A DNA stretch of 64,000 bases from SAR116 cluster bacterium AG-390-L20 (GCA_003278095.1 QCHB01000003.1:124001-188000), one strand, 5' to 3'. Positions 26,224-35,341 are shown, numbered from the stretch's first letter. Program-made: numbers and translations. The notes: generated by a model from the sequence alone, not told the origin.

Positions 26224-27804
26224 ATGGGTAAACAGAATCCATTTTTATTTAAGGAAATTTCAAGAACAGAGCATTGGAGAGTTCCTGAAATTATTTTGTC
26301 TCAATGTTTGAAGCATCCTAACAGAAAAATTATAAAATTTACCGATGGTCCTGAGTGGACGTTTAAAGATCTAAAAATAAAGTCTTTCCATAAAGCTAGA
26401 ACTTTAAAAAATTTAAACTTGAAAGCAGGAGATAGTCTTACTGTTATAATCCAAGACCCTAAGGAATTTATTTTATATTGGATAGCGTCTAATTTCCTTG
26501 GAGTTATGTTTGTTGCTTTAAACACTGCGGTTAAGGGTAAAGGTTTATTACATCAAATTAATACTTCAAAGTCTAAACATGTAATAGTAGAAAATTTATT
26601 TTTTGATGAAGTAAATGATCTAAAAAATAATAATAAGTTAGATGTAAAAATATTAAATTGTAGTGAATTAAAAAACAAAGAAATAATAAATGAAAATGAA
26701 GTAATATTTGGAAAGCTAAGTGATAATGTATGTAGCATGTTTACCAGTGGAACATCAGGACCATCTAAAGGTGTTATGATGCCAAATGCGCATTGCGTTT
26801 TATTTGCGATTGGAACAATTGAAAACTACGATTTAAAACACGACCATGTTTTCTATATTTCTCTTCCATTATTTCATGCAAATGGTTTATTTATGCAGCT
26901 TTTAGCCTGTATAATTACTGGTGCTAAAGCAATAATAAGAAACAGATTTTCTGCTTCTAATTGGCTAAAAGATATAAGAAAATATGACGTCACTCACACA
27001 AATATGCTAGGTGCAATAGCTGCATTCGTAGTTGCTCAACCTCCATCTGAATATGATAAGGATCATAAGTTAGCTGTAATTGGATCAGCACCCTTGCCAA
27101 GTGAACCTGAAAGAATTTTTAGAGAGAGATTTGGTGTCAAACAAGTCTTACCACTCTATGGAATGACTGAAGTCAACATCCCTATATATGGTTTGAAAAA
27201 TGAAATAGGAAATGGAAAATGTGGAAAGGTTTACGAAAAATACTTTGAGGTTGAAATAAGAAACCCTGAAAATGATTCTAGAGTGAATGATGGTGAAGTC
27301 GGAGAGATAATGGTAAGACCAAAACAGCCGTTCGGCTTTATGTCTGGTTATATGGGTATGCCAGAAAAAACAATAGAAAGTTGGAGAAATTTTTGGTTTC
27401 ATACTGGAGATGCAGGTATTAGAGAATCATCAGGTCATTTCACTTTTGTAGATAGGATAAAAGATTGTATTAGACGTAGAGGTGAAAATATTTCCTCTTA
27501 TGAAGTAGAGCAGGCCTTTCTAGAAATTCCTTATATCACTGAAGCAGCTGCTTATGCAGTTTCGGCAGATGGTGGTGATGGAATGGAAGACGAGGTCATG
27601 GTAGCTTTAATGGCAAACAAAGATATTTCCATAAATTTTTTAGAATTATTAGCTTTGGCAAAAAGCAACTTAGCAAAATTTGCTATCCCTAAATATTTAA
27701 GAATTATGGAAGAATTTCCTAAAACTCAAACAGGTAAAATCCAAAAAAACAAGCTTAGAGAACAGGGCGTTACTGTTGATACTTGGCAAAACATAAATAT
27801 TTAA
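26224..27804 (+). CDS. CaiC-like acyl-CoA ligase
   Basis: A 526-residue AMP-forming ligase. P-loop FTSGTSGPSKGVMMPNAH, A5 PLYGMTEVNIP, FWFHTGDAGI and DRIKDCIRRRGENISSYEVE, with PKTQTGKIQKNKLREQG at the end. The RRGENIS form resembles crotonobetaine/carnitine-CoA ligase, but substrate specificity is open. GGGAGG lies before the ATG. The next genes encode a keto-acid dehydratase homologue and a cupin, and a CaiB-type CoA-transferase follows on the opposite strand. Confidence 0.83.
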   Translation: MGKQNPFLFKEISRTEHWRVPEIILSQCLKHPNRKIIKFTDGPEWTFKDLKIKSFHKARTLKNLNLKAGDSLTVIIQDPKEFILYWIASNFLGVMFVALNTAVKGKGLLHQINTSKSKHVIVENLFFDEVNDLKNNNKLDVKILNCSELKNKEIINENEVIFGKLSDNVCSMFTSGTSGPSKGVMMPNAHCVLFAIGTIENYDLKHDHVFYISLPLFHANGLFMQLLACIITGAKAIIRNRFSASNWLKDIRKYDVTHTNMLGAIAAFVVAQPPSEYDKDHKLAVIGSAPLPSEPERIFRERFGVKQVLPLYGMTEVNIPIYGLKNEIGNGKCGKVYEKYFEVEIRNPENDSRVNDGEVGEIMVRPKQPFGFMSGYMGMPEKTIESWRNFWFHTGDAGIRESSGHFTFVDRIKDCIRRRGENISSYEVEQAFLEIPYITEAAAYAVSADGGDGMEDEVMVALMANKDISINFLELLALAKSNLAKFAIPKYLRIMEEFPKTQTGKIQKNKLREQGVTVDTWQNINI

Positions 27805-27837
27805 TTATTATATAATTTCTTATCAAAGGAGATCAAA

Positions 27838-28755
27838 ATGGCTAAGGATGATTTTAAGGGTTGTTGGCCTGTAGCTCCAACTCCTTTCAAACCTAGTGGT
27901 GAAATTGATAAAGAGGGTATGAAAAGGGTCATTGACTGTATGGTTGATCAACAGGTTGACGGTATTTGTATATTGGCAAATTATTCTGAGCAATTTTTAT
28001 TGTCTGATGAAGAAAGAGAAATTTTAACAAGGCTATGTATAGAGCATATAGATGGCAGGGTTCCTGTTATTACAACGGTGAGTCATTTTTCTACTGATAT
28101 AGCTTTTTCAAGAGCTAAATTAGTAAAAGAACTTGGTGGGGAAATGCTCATGATGATGCCACCCTATCATGGTGCTCTAATGAAAGGTTCTCCTCAGCAA
28201 ACATTTGAACAATTTGCCAAAGTTGGTGAAGTAGGTGTCACTATTATGGTTCAAGATGCACCTTTATCTGGAGTAGATTTACCCGTACCTCTTTTAATAA
28301 AGATGGCCAAAGAAATTGAAATGGTGAAATGTTTTAAAATTGAGTGTGCTCAAGCAGCTGCTAAATTAAGAGTTCTTGTAAATGAAGGTGGAGATTTTAT
28401 AGAAGGACCTTTTGATGGAGAAGAAGGAATAACATTATTTGCTGATTTAGAAGCTGGAGCAACTGGAAATATGAGTTCAGCAATGATACCAGACTTAATA
28501 AGACCAATAGTTTTAGATTTTCTTGGAGGAAACGCTCAAAAATCTGAAGATCAATATAATCATATATTACCATTAATTAATTATGAAAATAGACAATGTG
28601 GCTTTAGGGCTACAAAGGTAGTTATGAAAGAAGGTGGTGTAATAAATTCTGATTTTTGTAGGCATCCTATCCCTGATTTAGAAGAAAACACAAAAAAGGG
28701 TTTGATAAACTTAGTTAAAAATTACAACCCAATTGCCTTACAATGGGGTAAATAA
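27838..28755 (+). CDS. DHDPS-family aldolase/dehydratase, like 2-keto-3-deoxyarabonate dehydratase
   Basis: A 305-residue TIM-barrel lyase of the DapA/NanA family. The Schiff-base Lys167 is in CFKIECA. At the place where DapA has its catalytic Tyr, this protein has MVQDAPLSG (about 137-145), so it is not a dihydrodipicolinate synthase. ILANYSEQF, EGPFDGEEGITLFADLEAGATG and LINYENRQCG recall L-2-keto-3-deoxyarabonate dehydratase of Azospirillum, from memory. No arabinose genes are near, so the true substrate may be another 2-oxo-3-deoxy acid. A GGAG ribosome-binding site is present. Confidence 0.72.
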   Translation: MAKDDFKGCWPVAPTPFKPSGEIDKEGMKRVIDCMVDQQVDGICILANYSEQFLLSDEEREILTRLCIEHIDGRVPVITTVSHFSTDIAFSRAKLVKELGGEMLMMMPPYHGALMKGSPQQTFEQFAKVGEVGVTIMVQDAPLSGVDLPVPLLIKMAKEIEMVKCFKIECAQAAAKLRVLVNEGGDFIEGPFDGEEGITLFADLEAGATGNMSSAMIPDLIRPIVLDFLGGNAQKSEDQYNHILPLINYENRQCGFRATKVVMKEGGVINSDFCRHPIPDLEENTKKGLINLVKNYNPIALQWGK

Positions 28756-28794
28756 TGATTAAACTTGTAATTTTATTTTTAGTTGGAGGGATAG

Positions 28795-29304
28795 ATGCCT
28801 TACACTCTGAGTGATTTAGTTGGTGATATAAAAGAAATACTTGTCAATGATCAAATTCAAAATGGCTCAGATAAAATTTGTTACTTTGTTTCAAAAGCCT
28901 TAATGGATCAAAACTTTATAGCACAGAACCTTCCTGATAGATTAAATGGTGAACTGCCTAGACAAATACTTTATGAAGACAACGATACAGGATTTTGTGT
29001 TTGTGGCCACGTATATGATACCGAGGCTATTGGAACTCCTCACGATCATGGACCAAGTTGGGCAATTTACGGGCAAGCATCTGGAGAAACAGAAATGACA
29101 GATTGGGAGATTACTAATGACATATCTACGGATGATATCATTTATGTTAAACCTAAAAAAACTTATACCATGAAAGCTGGAGATGTTCATTTTTATGATA
29201 TTGGTCATGTTCACTCCCCTGTAAGGAAAGATCCTGTAAGATTGCTTAGAATAGAAGGTGAAAATTTAGATAATATTAAGAGATCGAACATAAAGGTATC
29301 TTGA
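28795..29304 (+). CDS. Cupin-fold, cysteine-dioxygenase-like protein
   Basis: A 169-residue protein with a single cupin barrel. TPHDHGPSWAIYGQASGETEM supplies two metal-binding histidines and GDVHFYDIGHVHSP a third, as in the predicted metal enzymes related to cysteine dioxygenase (COG5553 type). Thiol dioxygenases of this kind oxidise thiols such as cysteine or 3-mercaptopropionate to sulfinates. A GGAGGG ribosome-binding site is good. It is downstream of the ligase and dehydratase genes and opposite a hydratase/CoA-transferase/rhodanese operon, so a thiol substrate is plausible but unproven. Confidence 0.7.
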   Translation: MPYTLSDLVGDIKEILVNDQIQNGSDKICYFVSKALMDQNFIAQNLPDRLNGELPRQILYEDNDTGFCVCGHVYDTEAIGTPHDHGPSWAIYGQASGETEMTDWEITNDISTDDIIYVKPKKTYTMKAGDVHFYDIGHVHSPVRKDPVRLLRIEGENLDNIKRSNIKVS

Positions 29305-29331
29305 GCAAGAACATAATTTTCGCAATATATT

Positions 29332-30093
29332 TTATTTATTTTTAACTTGAGTATCTACAAATTCTTTAATTCTTTTAACTAAACCTGGTTTTGATGCAGA
29401 TCTAACTAATGCTGCAAGATCGTTGTTTAAATCTTTATCATCTAAAGTCTCTGACATTAATTTAGATTTCGATTCATAATTAAGATTAAAGGCTTCTAAG
29501 CTTATTTCTTTAATCTTTGATTTCCAGTTATTTGCTTCACAAATACTTGTTAAAAAGCCACTTTTAAGGGCTTCATCTGAATTAAAAATTCGAGATGATT
29601 CAAGAAAATTTATAGCATTTTTTCTTCCAACCAATCTAGATAACCTTCTTGTGCCTAGTACTATTCCGAATTGCAATCCCGGCATACGAAAAGTTGTTTC
29701 TGGTGAAGCAACCCTGTGTTGACATGCAGAAACAATATCTGCGCCAGCACCAAAACACTTGCCATGAACAAGAGCTAGGCTACTAATTGGTAATTTATAA
29801 ATCATTTGAAGTAATTCTTCAATTTTAACAAAACGATAAAGAAGGTCCGCATCACTTTCATTTTGAAGATTACTCAAGTCAAAGCCAGAAGAAAAAGCTC
29901 GTCCTTCGCCGCTAAAAATTAATAGTTTAATTTTCTTTTGGAGGGCTTCGTTTATACCATCAGTCATAATTTGAATCATTTGAGAATTTAAGGCGTTGAG
30001 ACGAGATGGATTATTTAAACGGAACCAAGTTATATTTTCTTGATGTTCAATTATAATTGGAGTTGATTTTGTTTTCATAACTAATTTAACCAT
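29332..30093 (-). CDS. Enoyl-CoA hydratase/isomerase family protein
   Basis: A 253-residue crotonase-fold protein. RAFSSGFDLSN (in place of the usual CAGxD) and GKCFGAGADIVSACQH form the oxyanion hole. The hydratase glutamates are not clearly kept; MPGLQFGIVLGTRRLSRLVG occupies the second Glu region, so an isomerase, hydrolase or other crotonase reaction is possible. The first ATG overlaps the end of the caiB-like gene by 13 bases; a second ATG at 30078 avoids the overlap. It is the last gene of a rhodanese/CoA-transferase operon. Confidence 0.78.
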   Translation of the reverse strand: MVKLVMKTKSTPIIIEHQENITWFRLNNPSRLNALNSQMIQIMTDGINEALQKKIKLLIFSGEGRAFSSGFDLSNLQNESDADLLYRFVKIEELLQMIYKLPISSLALVHGKCFGAGADIVSACQHRVASPETTFRMPGLQFGIVLGTRRLSRLVGRKNAINFLESSRIFNSDEALKSGFLTSICEANNWKSKIKEISLEAFNLNYESKSKLMSETLDDKDLNNDLAALVRSASKPGLVKRIKEFVDTQVKNK

Positions 30094-31256
30094 TCACAAA
30101 TTACTTCCTCATTATGTTCACCAAGTTCAGGAGGCATTTTTAAATCTTTTGTTTCAACCCCCTCAATTGAAATAGGAAAAGCAACGCTGTATGTTTGGGA
30201 GCCATTTGGTAAAGCAATGGGTTTTATTATTCCCATATGTTTTATGTGTTTGTCTTTTAATATAGCTTCAAAATTATTAATAGGCGCACAAGGAACTTTT
30301 CTTTTGTCCATTTCTCTCAACCAATGTTTCACATTATGTTTAATAAATATTTTCGTAAGTATTTTTGACAACTCATCTTGATTTTTAGCTCGATCAGATT
30401 GTGTTTTAAAACGGGTGTCATTCTTAAGATATTCCATTTCAACAGCTTCGCAAACTTCAAACCAAAGCTTATCGTTTCCTGCTGCAATCACAAAAAAAGC
30501 GTCAGACGCTTTAAATGCTTGATATGGAGCATTTCTAGAGTGAGCAGACCCAAGCTTTTCTGGTGCTTTATTATTTCCAAAATATTCACTTGTTTGAAGA
30601 GCAGATATTCCTAAAAGGCTGCCAATCATAGAGCAATCTATGTGTGTTCCTTCACCACTTTGTTCAACTCTTCTGAGCATAGCCATAATTGTATAACTAG
30701 CATACAAACCTGTACAAAAATCACCTATTGGAACTCCGCATTTAACTGGAGAAGTATCTTTTTCTCCAGTAACGCTCATTATTCCAGATATAGCCTGAAC
30801 CGTTACATCAAAAGCCCCTTTATCAGAATAAGGACCTGTCTGACCATAACCAGAAATAGAACAATATATTAACTTTTTGTTAATTTTTTTTAAATCGTCA
30901 TAACCAAGGCTAAGTTTTTTCAAAACACCTGGACGATAATTTTCAATTAATATTGTTGCCTTGGAAATAAGTCGTTTTAGTAGACTTACATCAGAAGGAT
31001 CCTTTATATTAAGAGCTACGCTCCTTTTATTACGGTTAACTGATGCAAAGTTTTCACTGTAAGCTTCATTGTTTTTTTGTTGAGAAATATTTAATGGAGG
31101 CCATTGTCTCATTCCATCACCTCCTTTTGGGTTTTCAATTTTTATAACATCTGCGCCAAGATCTGCTAATAATGAAGATGCAAAAGGGCCGGCTGCAATT
31201 TGACCAAGTTCTATTACACGAATACCTGATAAAGGTTTTCCATTATCTTTAAACAT
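30081..31256 (-). CDS. CaiB/BaiF family (class III) CoA-transferase
   Basis: A 391-residue class III CoA-transferase. Asp179 in CGVPIGDFCTGLYA is the residue that forms the acyl-anhydride in this family, and RVIELGQIAAGPFASSLLADLGADV is the N-terminal signature. These enzymes move CoA between carboxylic acids without ATP. It sits 16 bases after a four-domain rhodanese gene and overlaps the enoyl-CoA hydratase-like gene downstream. A second, distinct member is found in the leucine operon (48627). Confidence 0.88.
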   Translation of the reverse strand: MFKDNGKPLSGIRVIELGQIAAGPFASSLLADLGADVIKIENPKGGDGMRQWPPLNISQQKNNEAYSENFASVNRNKRSVALNIKDPSDVSLLKRLISKATILIENYRPGVLKKLSLGYDDLKKINKKLIYCSISGYGQTGPYSDKGAFDVTVQAISGIMSVTGEKDTSPVKCGVPIGDFCTGLYASYTIMAMLRRVEQSGEGTHIDCSMIGSLLGISALQTSEYFGNNKAPEKLGSAHSRNAPYQAFKASDAFFVIAAGNDKLWFEVCEAVEMEYLKNDTRFKTQSDRAKNQDELSKILTKIFIKHNVKHWLREMDKRKVPCAPINNFEAILKDKHIKHMGIIKPIALPNGSQTYSVAFPISIEGVETKDLKMPPELGEHNEEVICEWLN

Positions 31257-31272
31257 TATCAGCTTTCAGCAT

Positions 31273-32841
31273 TTATATTTCCAATTTAAAAAAATTAATT
31301 TCTTGTTTATCCATTTTGTCTAACAGATCTATTTCCCATTTCAAATATTGCCTGGCGTGATCTTTATTCCCCTCATGACGCATGTAGGTATGAAAGTTAA
31401 AGTCTATAAACTTTTTGTCTAATTGAATTATGTTTTGATCGAGACATTCAGGGTATTTAAAAATTTCTTCCTTATTCCAATGATATACTTTGATTTGAAT
31501 TTCCGGATATATCTCTTTGAGATCCTTAACAATCAGACTTACCTTGTATATGTCGTCGAAAACTATAATTATATTTTTAATCAAGTTAGATATGTTTTGT
31601 TTAAGAACTGATCTATTTAACCAAATAGAATTTTTCAGCCTTAATTTGCAATAATCAATACTTTTACGGATATCAAAAATAATACCTGTATCTGAAGTTT
31701 TTATATCATTCAAACTTATATGAGTAACTGATATATTATTGAGTTTAATGTGATTTTTTATATTTAATGTATTTATTTCTGTTTCTATGCCCCTAAAAAC
31801 ATAACACTCAAAATTCATTTTTTTAAGCCAGAGTGCTGTTGTTCCAGCTCTTACAAGATCACCCTCATCAAAAAGTATTATTCGTGACTTTAATACTCCA
31901 ACATAATTATCTGTAGCCTGAACCAGTTGACCCCCAGGGACATTTCTAATTCCTGTGACAGATTTTATAGGAGATAAATTTGTTTTTACGTTAAAAATAT
32001 AAGTAGATCTTGTTTCATCCTCTATTAAATCTTTAACTTTTGGTAAATCAATAACTTTTATATGATTTTTATCTAACAAATTTGAAATTTCACTTTTTAG
32101 TTTTTCTCTTTCTTTATCTTTAGGAGTAATATCGAGAAAATTTGTTTTGTTATTTTCTAATTTTAAGTCAGACAAAACCCAACCCTGAGTTCCATTTTCT
32201 AAGGCGTAGACTTTATTTTTTATACCAAAATTTATTAATGTTTGGGCCCCAATAATTGATCTTGTTCTGCCTGCACAATTTATAATTATGTCAGTCTTTG
32301 GGCTTTTGATTATTGATGAAATTTTATATGGTATTTCGGCATTAGGGCAACAAATACTTTCTGGGATACTCATTTTATTATACTCTTCAAATGGTCGCCC
32401 ATCTAATATGATTATATCTTCTTTTTTATTCTGTTTTTGTAATAATTCTTTGGGTGTAATTGAAGGGGTCCGAAACTTGTGTTCAACTAATTCACCAAAA
32501 CTTTTACTAGGAACATTAATGCCATCAAATAATTTGAACTTGGCTCCCAACCAACCTTTAACACCTTCTTTTAAAATTAAAATTTTAGAATAGCCTAAAG
32601 CATTTGCTTGTTTATAGGCTAACTCTGATATTCCATTGTTATCATCAAATAATACAACCCGAACATTTTTATTTGGAAGAAGTTTCTCTATGTTGATTTC
32701 AAAACTACTAAATGGAATTGAGATAGAAAAAAAAGGATGACCTTCAGCATGTTGGCCAATTTCTCTCACATCAATAAACGCAATCTCGTCATCATCCGAA
32801 ATCCAAGACTTAACTGTTTTTGCATCTACAGTATTATCCAT
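31273..32841 (-). CDS. Four-domain rhodanese protein with one active cysteine
   Basis: A 522-residue protein built from four rhodanese-like units, about 1-105, 125-230, 262-360 and 372-465, each with its own IDVR- or IFD-type strand. Only the second has a catalytic loop, NCAGRTRSIIGAQ with Cys189. At the matching place the first has FDDNNG, the third FDEGDLV and the fourth FDDIYK, so they carry Asp instead of Cys. The last 55 residues (from YMRHEGNKDHARQYLKWE) are outside the repeats. Such multidomain forms are tied to cysteine-dioxygenase-like genes in other proteobacteria, from memory. It is probably a sulfur carrier or persulfide-handling scaffold. Confidence 0.82.
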   Translation of the reverse strand: MDNTVDAKTVKSWISDDDEIAFIDVREIGQHAEGHPFFSISIPFSSFEINIEKLLPNKNVRVVLFDDNNGISELAYKQANALGYSKILILKEGVKGWLGAKFKLFDGINVPSKSFGELVEHKFRTPSITPKELLQKQNKKEDIIILDGRPFEEYNKMSIPESICCPNAEIPYKISSIIKSPKTDIIINCAGRTRSIIGAQTLINFGIKNKVYALENGTQGWVLSDLKLENNKTNFLDITPKDKEREKLKSEISNLLDKNHIKVIDLPKVKDLIEDETRSTYIFNVKTNLSPIKSVTGIRNVPGGQLVQATDNYVGVLKSRIILFDEGDLVRAGTTALWLKKMNFECYVFRGIETEINTLNIKNHIKLNNISVTHISLNDIKTSDTGIIFDIRKSIDYCKLRLKNSIWLNRSVLKQNISNLIKNIIIVFDDIYKVSLIVKDLKEIYPEIQIKVYHWNKEEIFKYPECLDQNIIQLDKKFIDFNFHTYMRHEGNKDHARQYLKWEIDLLDKMDKQEINFFKLEI

Positions 32842-32864
32842 TTAAATAACTCAATCATTAGTTT

Positions 32865-32910
32865 AATCTTAACAATATTAAAAATTAATATAAGATTTTT
32901 AACATGTTAA
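32865..32910. promoter_or_regulatory. Divergent control region with palindromes
   Basis: The 87 bases between the rhodanese and ThDP-enzyme genes hold AATCTT...AAGATT enclosing ATATTAA/TTAATAT (32865-32897), then the perfect 12-bp palindrome TTAACATGTTAA (32899-32910), 19 bases before the ThDP start codon. This looks like an operator, although AT-rich repeats come easily here. Confidence 0.4.
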
Positions 32911-32928
32911 GTCAAAAGGGGTGGGACT

Positions 32929-34581
32929 ATGAAAGAATATAATGTGGGAGACCTAGTTTCAGAATTTTTATATCAGATAGGTGTGAAAGATGTTTTTGGT
33001 GTGGTTTCAGTCCATAACATACCTATGCTAGATGCTATTGGCAGAAGGAACTATATACAAATGATACCTGCAAGAGGTGAAATGGGCGCAGGTCACATGG
33101 CAGATGGTTATGCAAGAGCTACAAATGGTCTTGGAGTTGTCTTTACTAGTACTGGACCTGGGGCAGCAAATATAGCAGGAGCTTTAGTTGAGTCACGGTT
33201 TGCGGGCTCTGCAGTACTTCATTTTACTGGTCAAACGGCAACAGAAAATTTAGATAAAAAGCAAGGAACAGTTCACGATGTTCCTGATCAGTTGGGTATG
33301 TTGAAATCTATTTCAAAGAAAGCAATTAGAATAAGCAAACCAGAAGACGTTATTACAAAATTAATGGAAGCAACTACTGCCGCTCTCACCCCTCCAATGG
33401 GACCTGTGTCTATTGAAATACCAATAGATATTCAAAGGACTATTATTGAAAGGCCATCAGAATTAGATCAAATTAAATTGCCAAGCATAAATTTACAAAT
33501 AGGTGATATTTCATCTTTAGATAGGATAGAGGACATAGTAAAAAAATCTAAAAGAAAAATACTTTGGGTAGGTAATGGGGCAAAATTTGCAAAAGATGAA
33601 GTGGAAAAATTTATTGATATTGGCTTTGCAGTTGTTACTAGCACATTAGGAAGAGGTGTTGTTCCTGAAAGTAATAAAATGAGTATGGGTGCTTTTAATG
33701 CTGTACCTCTAATAGAAGATTTTTATAAAACACTTGATTTAATGATAGTTGTTGGAAGTAGATTAAGAGGACACGAAACTAGAGATATGTCTCTAAAACT
33801 TCCAGACAATATTATTCAAATTGACATTGATCCTGATGCAGAAAATAGAACATACAAAACTAACCTTTTTCATTGTGGTGAAGCAAAAATGGTTTTGGGA
33901 GAACTTGCTAATAGACTGTCAAACACTATCCTTGTCGATGATGACTGGATAAATGAAGTTTCACAACTAAAAAACAAAATTTTAGAATCTTATAAAAATA
34001 ATCTTGGTGCTTACAAGGACTTTCCAGAAATTATCAGAAGAGTACTTCCTGAAAATGGAAGATGGGTCAGAGACGTAACGATTTCTAATAGTATGTGGGG
34101 CAATCGTTCTATGCAAATTAATAAACCTGAACAAAACATTTATCCTGTTGGAGCTGCAATTGGACCTGGAATGGCCCTTGCTATTGGAGCGTCTGTTGGT
34201 ATTAATGGAGAAAAAACCATTGCAATGTGTGGTGATGGAGGTTTTATGTTAAATCTTCCTGATTTGTGGACAGCTGCTGAAACTAATTGTGATGTAGTTT
34301 TTCTAGTGATGAACGACCAGGGATATGGTGTTATAAAACATATTCAAGAAAGCATGTATGGTGGAAGAAAATTCTATGCAGATTTGATAGGTCCAAATTT
34401 TGAAGATTTAGCCAAAGTTGCAAAAATGAAATATAAGAGAATTGATAATGCTAATGAGCTAGAAAAAAAAATGGATGAAGCTATAAAATTTACTGGCCCT
34501 GTTTTAGTAGAAGTAAATGTTCACGCAGTAGGAGAAATGCCTCGTTACTTTGCTCCACCTCCTCATGCTTTGAAGGATTGA
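32929..34581 (+). CDS. Thiamine-diphosphate enzyme of the acetolactate synthase family
   Basis: A 550-residue ThDP enzyme. The cofactor-activating Glu51 is in ARGEMGAGHMADGYAR, and the ThDP/Mg motif runs from GDGGF (435) to Asn462 in MNDQGYG. The three-domain plan matches acetolactate synthase, benzoylformate decarboxylase and oxalyl-CoA decarboxylase relatives. It does not match sulfoacetaldehyde acetyltransferase Xsc in the N-terminal part as I remember that sequence. GGGGTGGGA precedes the ATG. A TauE-type exporter follows one base after the stop, so they are coupled, hinting at a reaction that releases a small sulfur or organic anion. Confidence 0.82.
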   Translation: MKEYNVGDLVSEFLYQIGVKDVFGVVSVHNIPMLDAIGRRNYIQMIPARGEMGAGHMADGYARATNGLGVVFTSTGPGAANIAGALVESRFAGSAVLHFTGQTATENLDKKQGTVHDVPDQLGMLKSISKKAIRISKPEDVITKLMEATTAALTPPMGPVSIEIPIDIQRTIIERPSELDQIKLPSINLQIGDISSLDRIEDIVKKSKRKILWVGNGAKFAKDEVEKFIDIGFAVVTSTLGRGVVPESNKMSMGAFNAVPLIEDFYKTLDLMIVVGSRLRGHETRDMSLKLPDNIIQIDIDPDAENRTYKTNLFHCGEAKMVLGELANRLSNTILVDDDWINEVSQLKNKILESYKNNLGAYKDFPEIIRRVLPENGRWVRDVTISNSMWGNRSMQINKPEQNIYPVGAAIGPGMALAIGASVGINGEKTIAMCGDGGFMLNLPDLWTAAETNCDVVFLVMNDQGYGVIKHIQESMYGGRKFYADLIGPNFEDLAKVAKMKYKRIDNANELEKKMDEAIKFTGPVLVEVNVHAVGEMPRYFAPPPHALKD

Positions 34582-34582
34582 A

Positions 34583-35341
34583 ATGTTTGAAATGCCAGGA
34601 GAACTTTCAGAGTTCACAATATACTTCTTAATATTTGCGAGTATGATGACCTCTTTTATAAGTTCTGCTTTTGGAATTGGTGGTGGAGCTATCCTAATAG
34701 GTTTGTTAGCCATTAAACTCCCACCTTTTGCTTTGTTACCAATACACGGTATTGTTCAAATTGGATCTAATTTCGGTCGAACCCTTATTTTTCTAAAAGA
34801 TGTAAAGAGGGACGTGTTAGTTCCTTTTAGTATTGGAACTGTTCTAGGATCTTTTATTGGTGGAACATTCTTTATACAAATAGAGCCTTGGTTACTTCAA
34901 TTAATTGTTGCTTTATTTATTCTTTGGTCTGTTTTTGGAAAAATCCCGGCTATTGGTGCAACTCACGTAGTTTTTGGTGGAATGTTTTCTGGCTTTTTTA
35001 CAATGTTTTTTGGAGCTTCAGGAACTTTAGTAGCAGGCATGGTAAAGACTATGAAATTAGAGCCAGTAAAACATACAGCTACTCATTCAGCATTAATGAC
35101 GATTCAACATTTTATAAAGGTAGTAATATTTGGCTTTGTAGGTTTTGTTTATGCTGATTATTTTCTGCTAATTACTGCAATGATTTTAAGTGGTTTTTTA
35201 GGAACAGTAATTGGTAAAAAAATTTTAGTAAACTTTGGTAAAAAATATTTTAAATTAGTACTAAATATTATCCTTACTTTAATAGCATTAAACCTTATAT
35301 GGAGTGCAATAAAAATGAGTGGTTATTTTACAAATATTTAA
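34583..35341 (+). CDS. TauE/SafE family sulfite or organic anion exporter
   Basis: A 252-residue membrane protein with about eight spans in two halves. SSAFGIGGGAILIGLLAIKLPP (about 31-52) is the family signature and FSGFFTMFFGASGTLVAGM the matching motif of the second half. Family members export sulfite or sulfoacetate, or carry other anions. The ATG comes one base after the ThDP-enzyme stop. The gene end overlaps the end of the opposing tctA by four bases, leaving no room for a terminator. Confidence 0.82.
   Translation: MFEMPGELSEFTIYFLIFASMMTSFISSAFGIGGGAILIGLLAIKLPPFALLPIHGIVQIGSNFGRTLIFLKDVKRDVLVPFSIGTVLGSFIGGTFFIQIEPWLLQLIVALFILWSVFGKIPAIGATHVVFGGMFSGFFTMFFGASGTLVAGMVKTMKLEPVKHTATHSALMTIQHFIKVVIFGFVGFVYADYFLLITAMILSGFLGTVIGKKILVNFGKKYFKLVLNIILTLIALNLIWSAIKMSGYFTNI

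Noticed and set aside
27838-28755. Dihydrodipicolinate synthase DapA
   Set aside because: The catalytic tyrosine motif is missing and the C-terminal half matches the ketodeoxy-acid dehydratase branch better.
32929-34581. Sulfoacetaldehyde acetyltransferase (Xsc), suggested by the neighbouring TauE gene
   Set aside because: N-terminal motifs and length (550 against about 590) do not match the Xsc sequence as I know it; kept as an unspecific ThDP enzyme.
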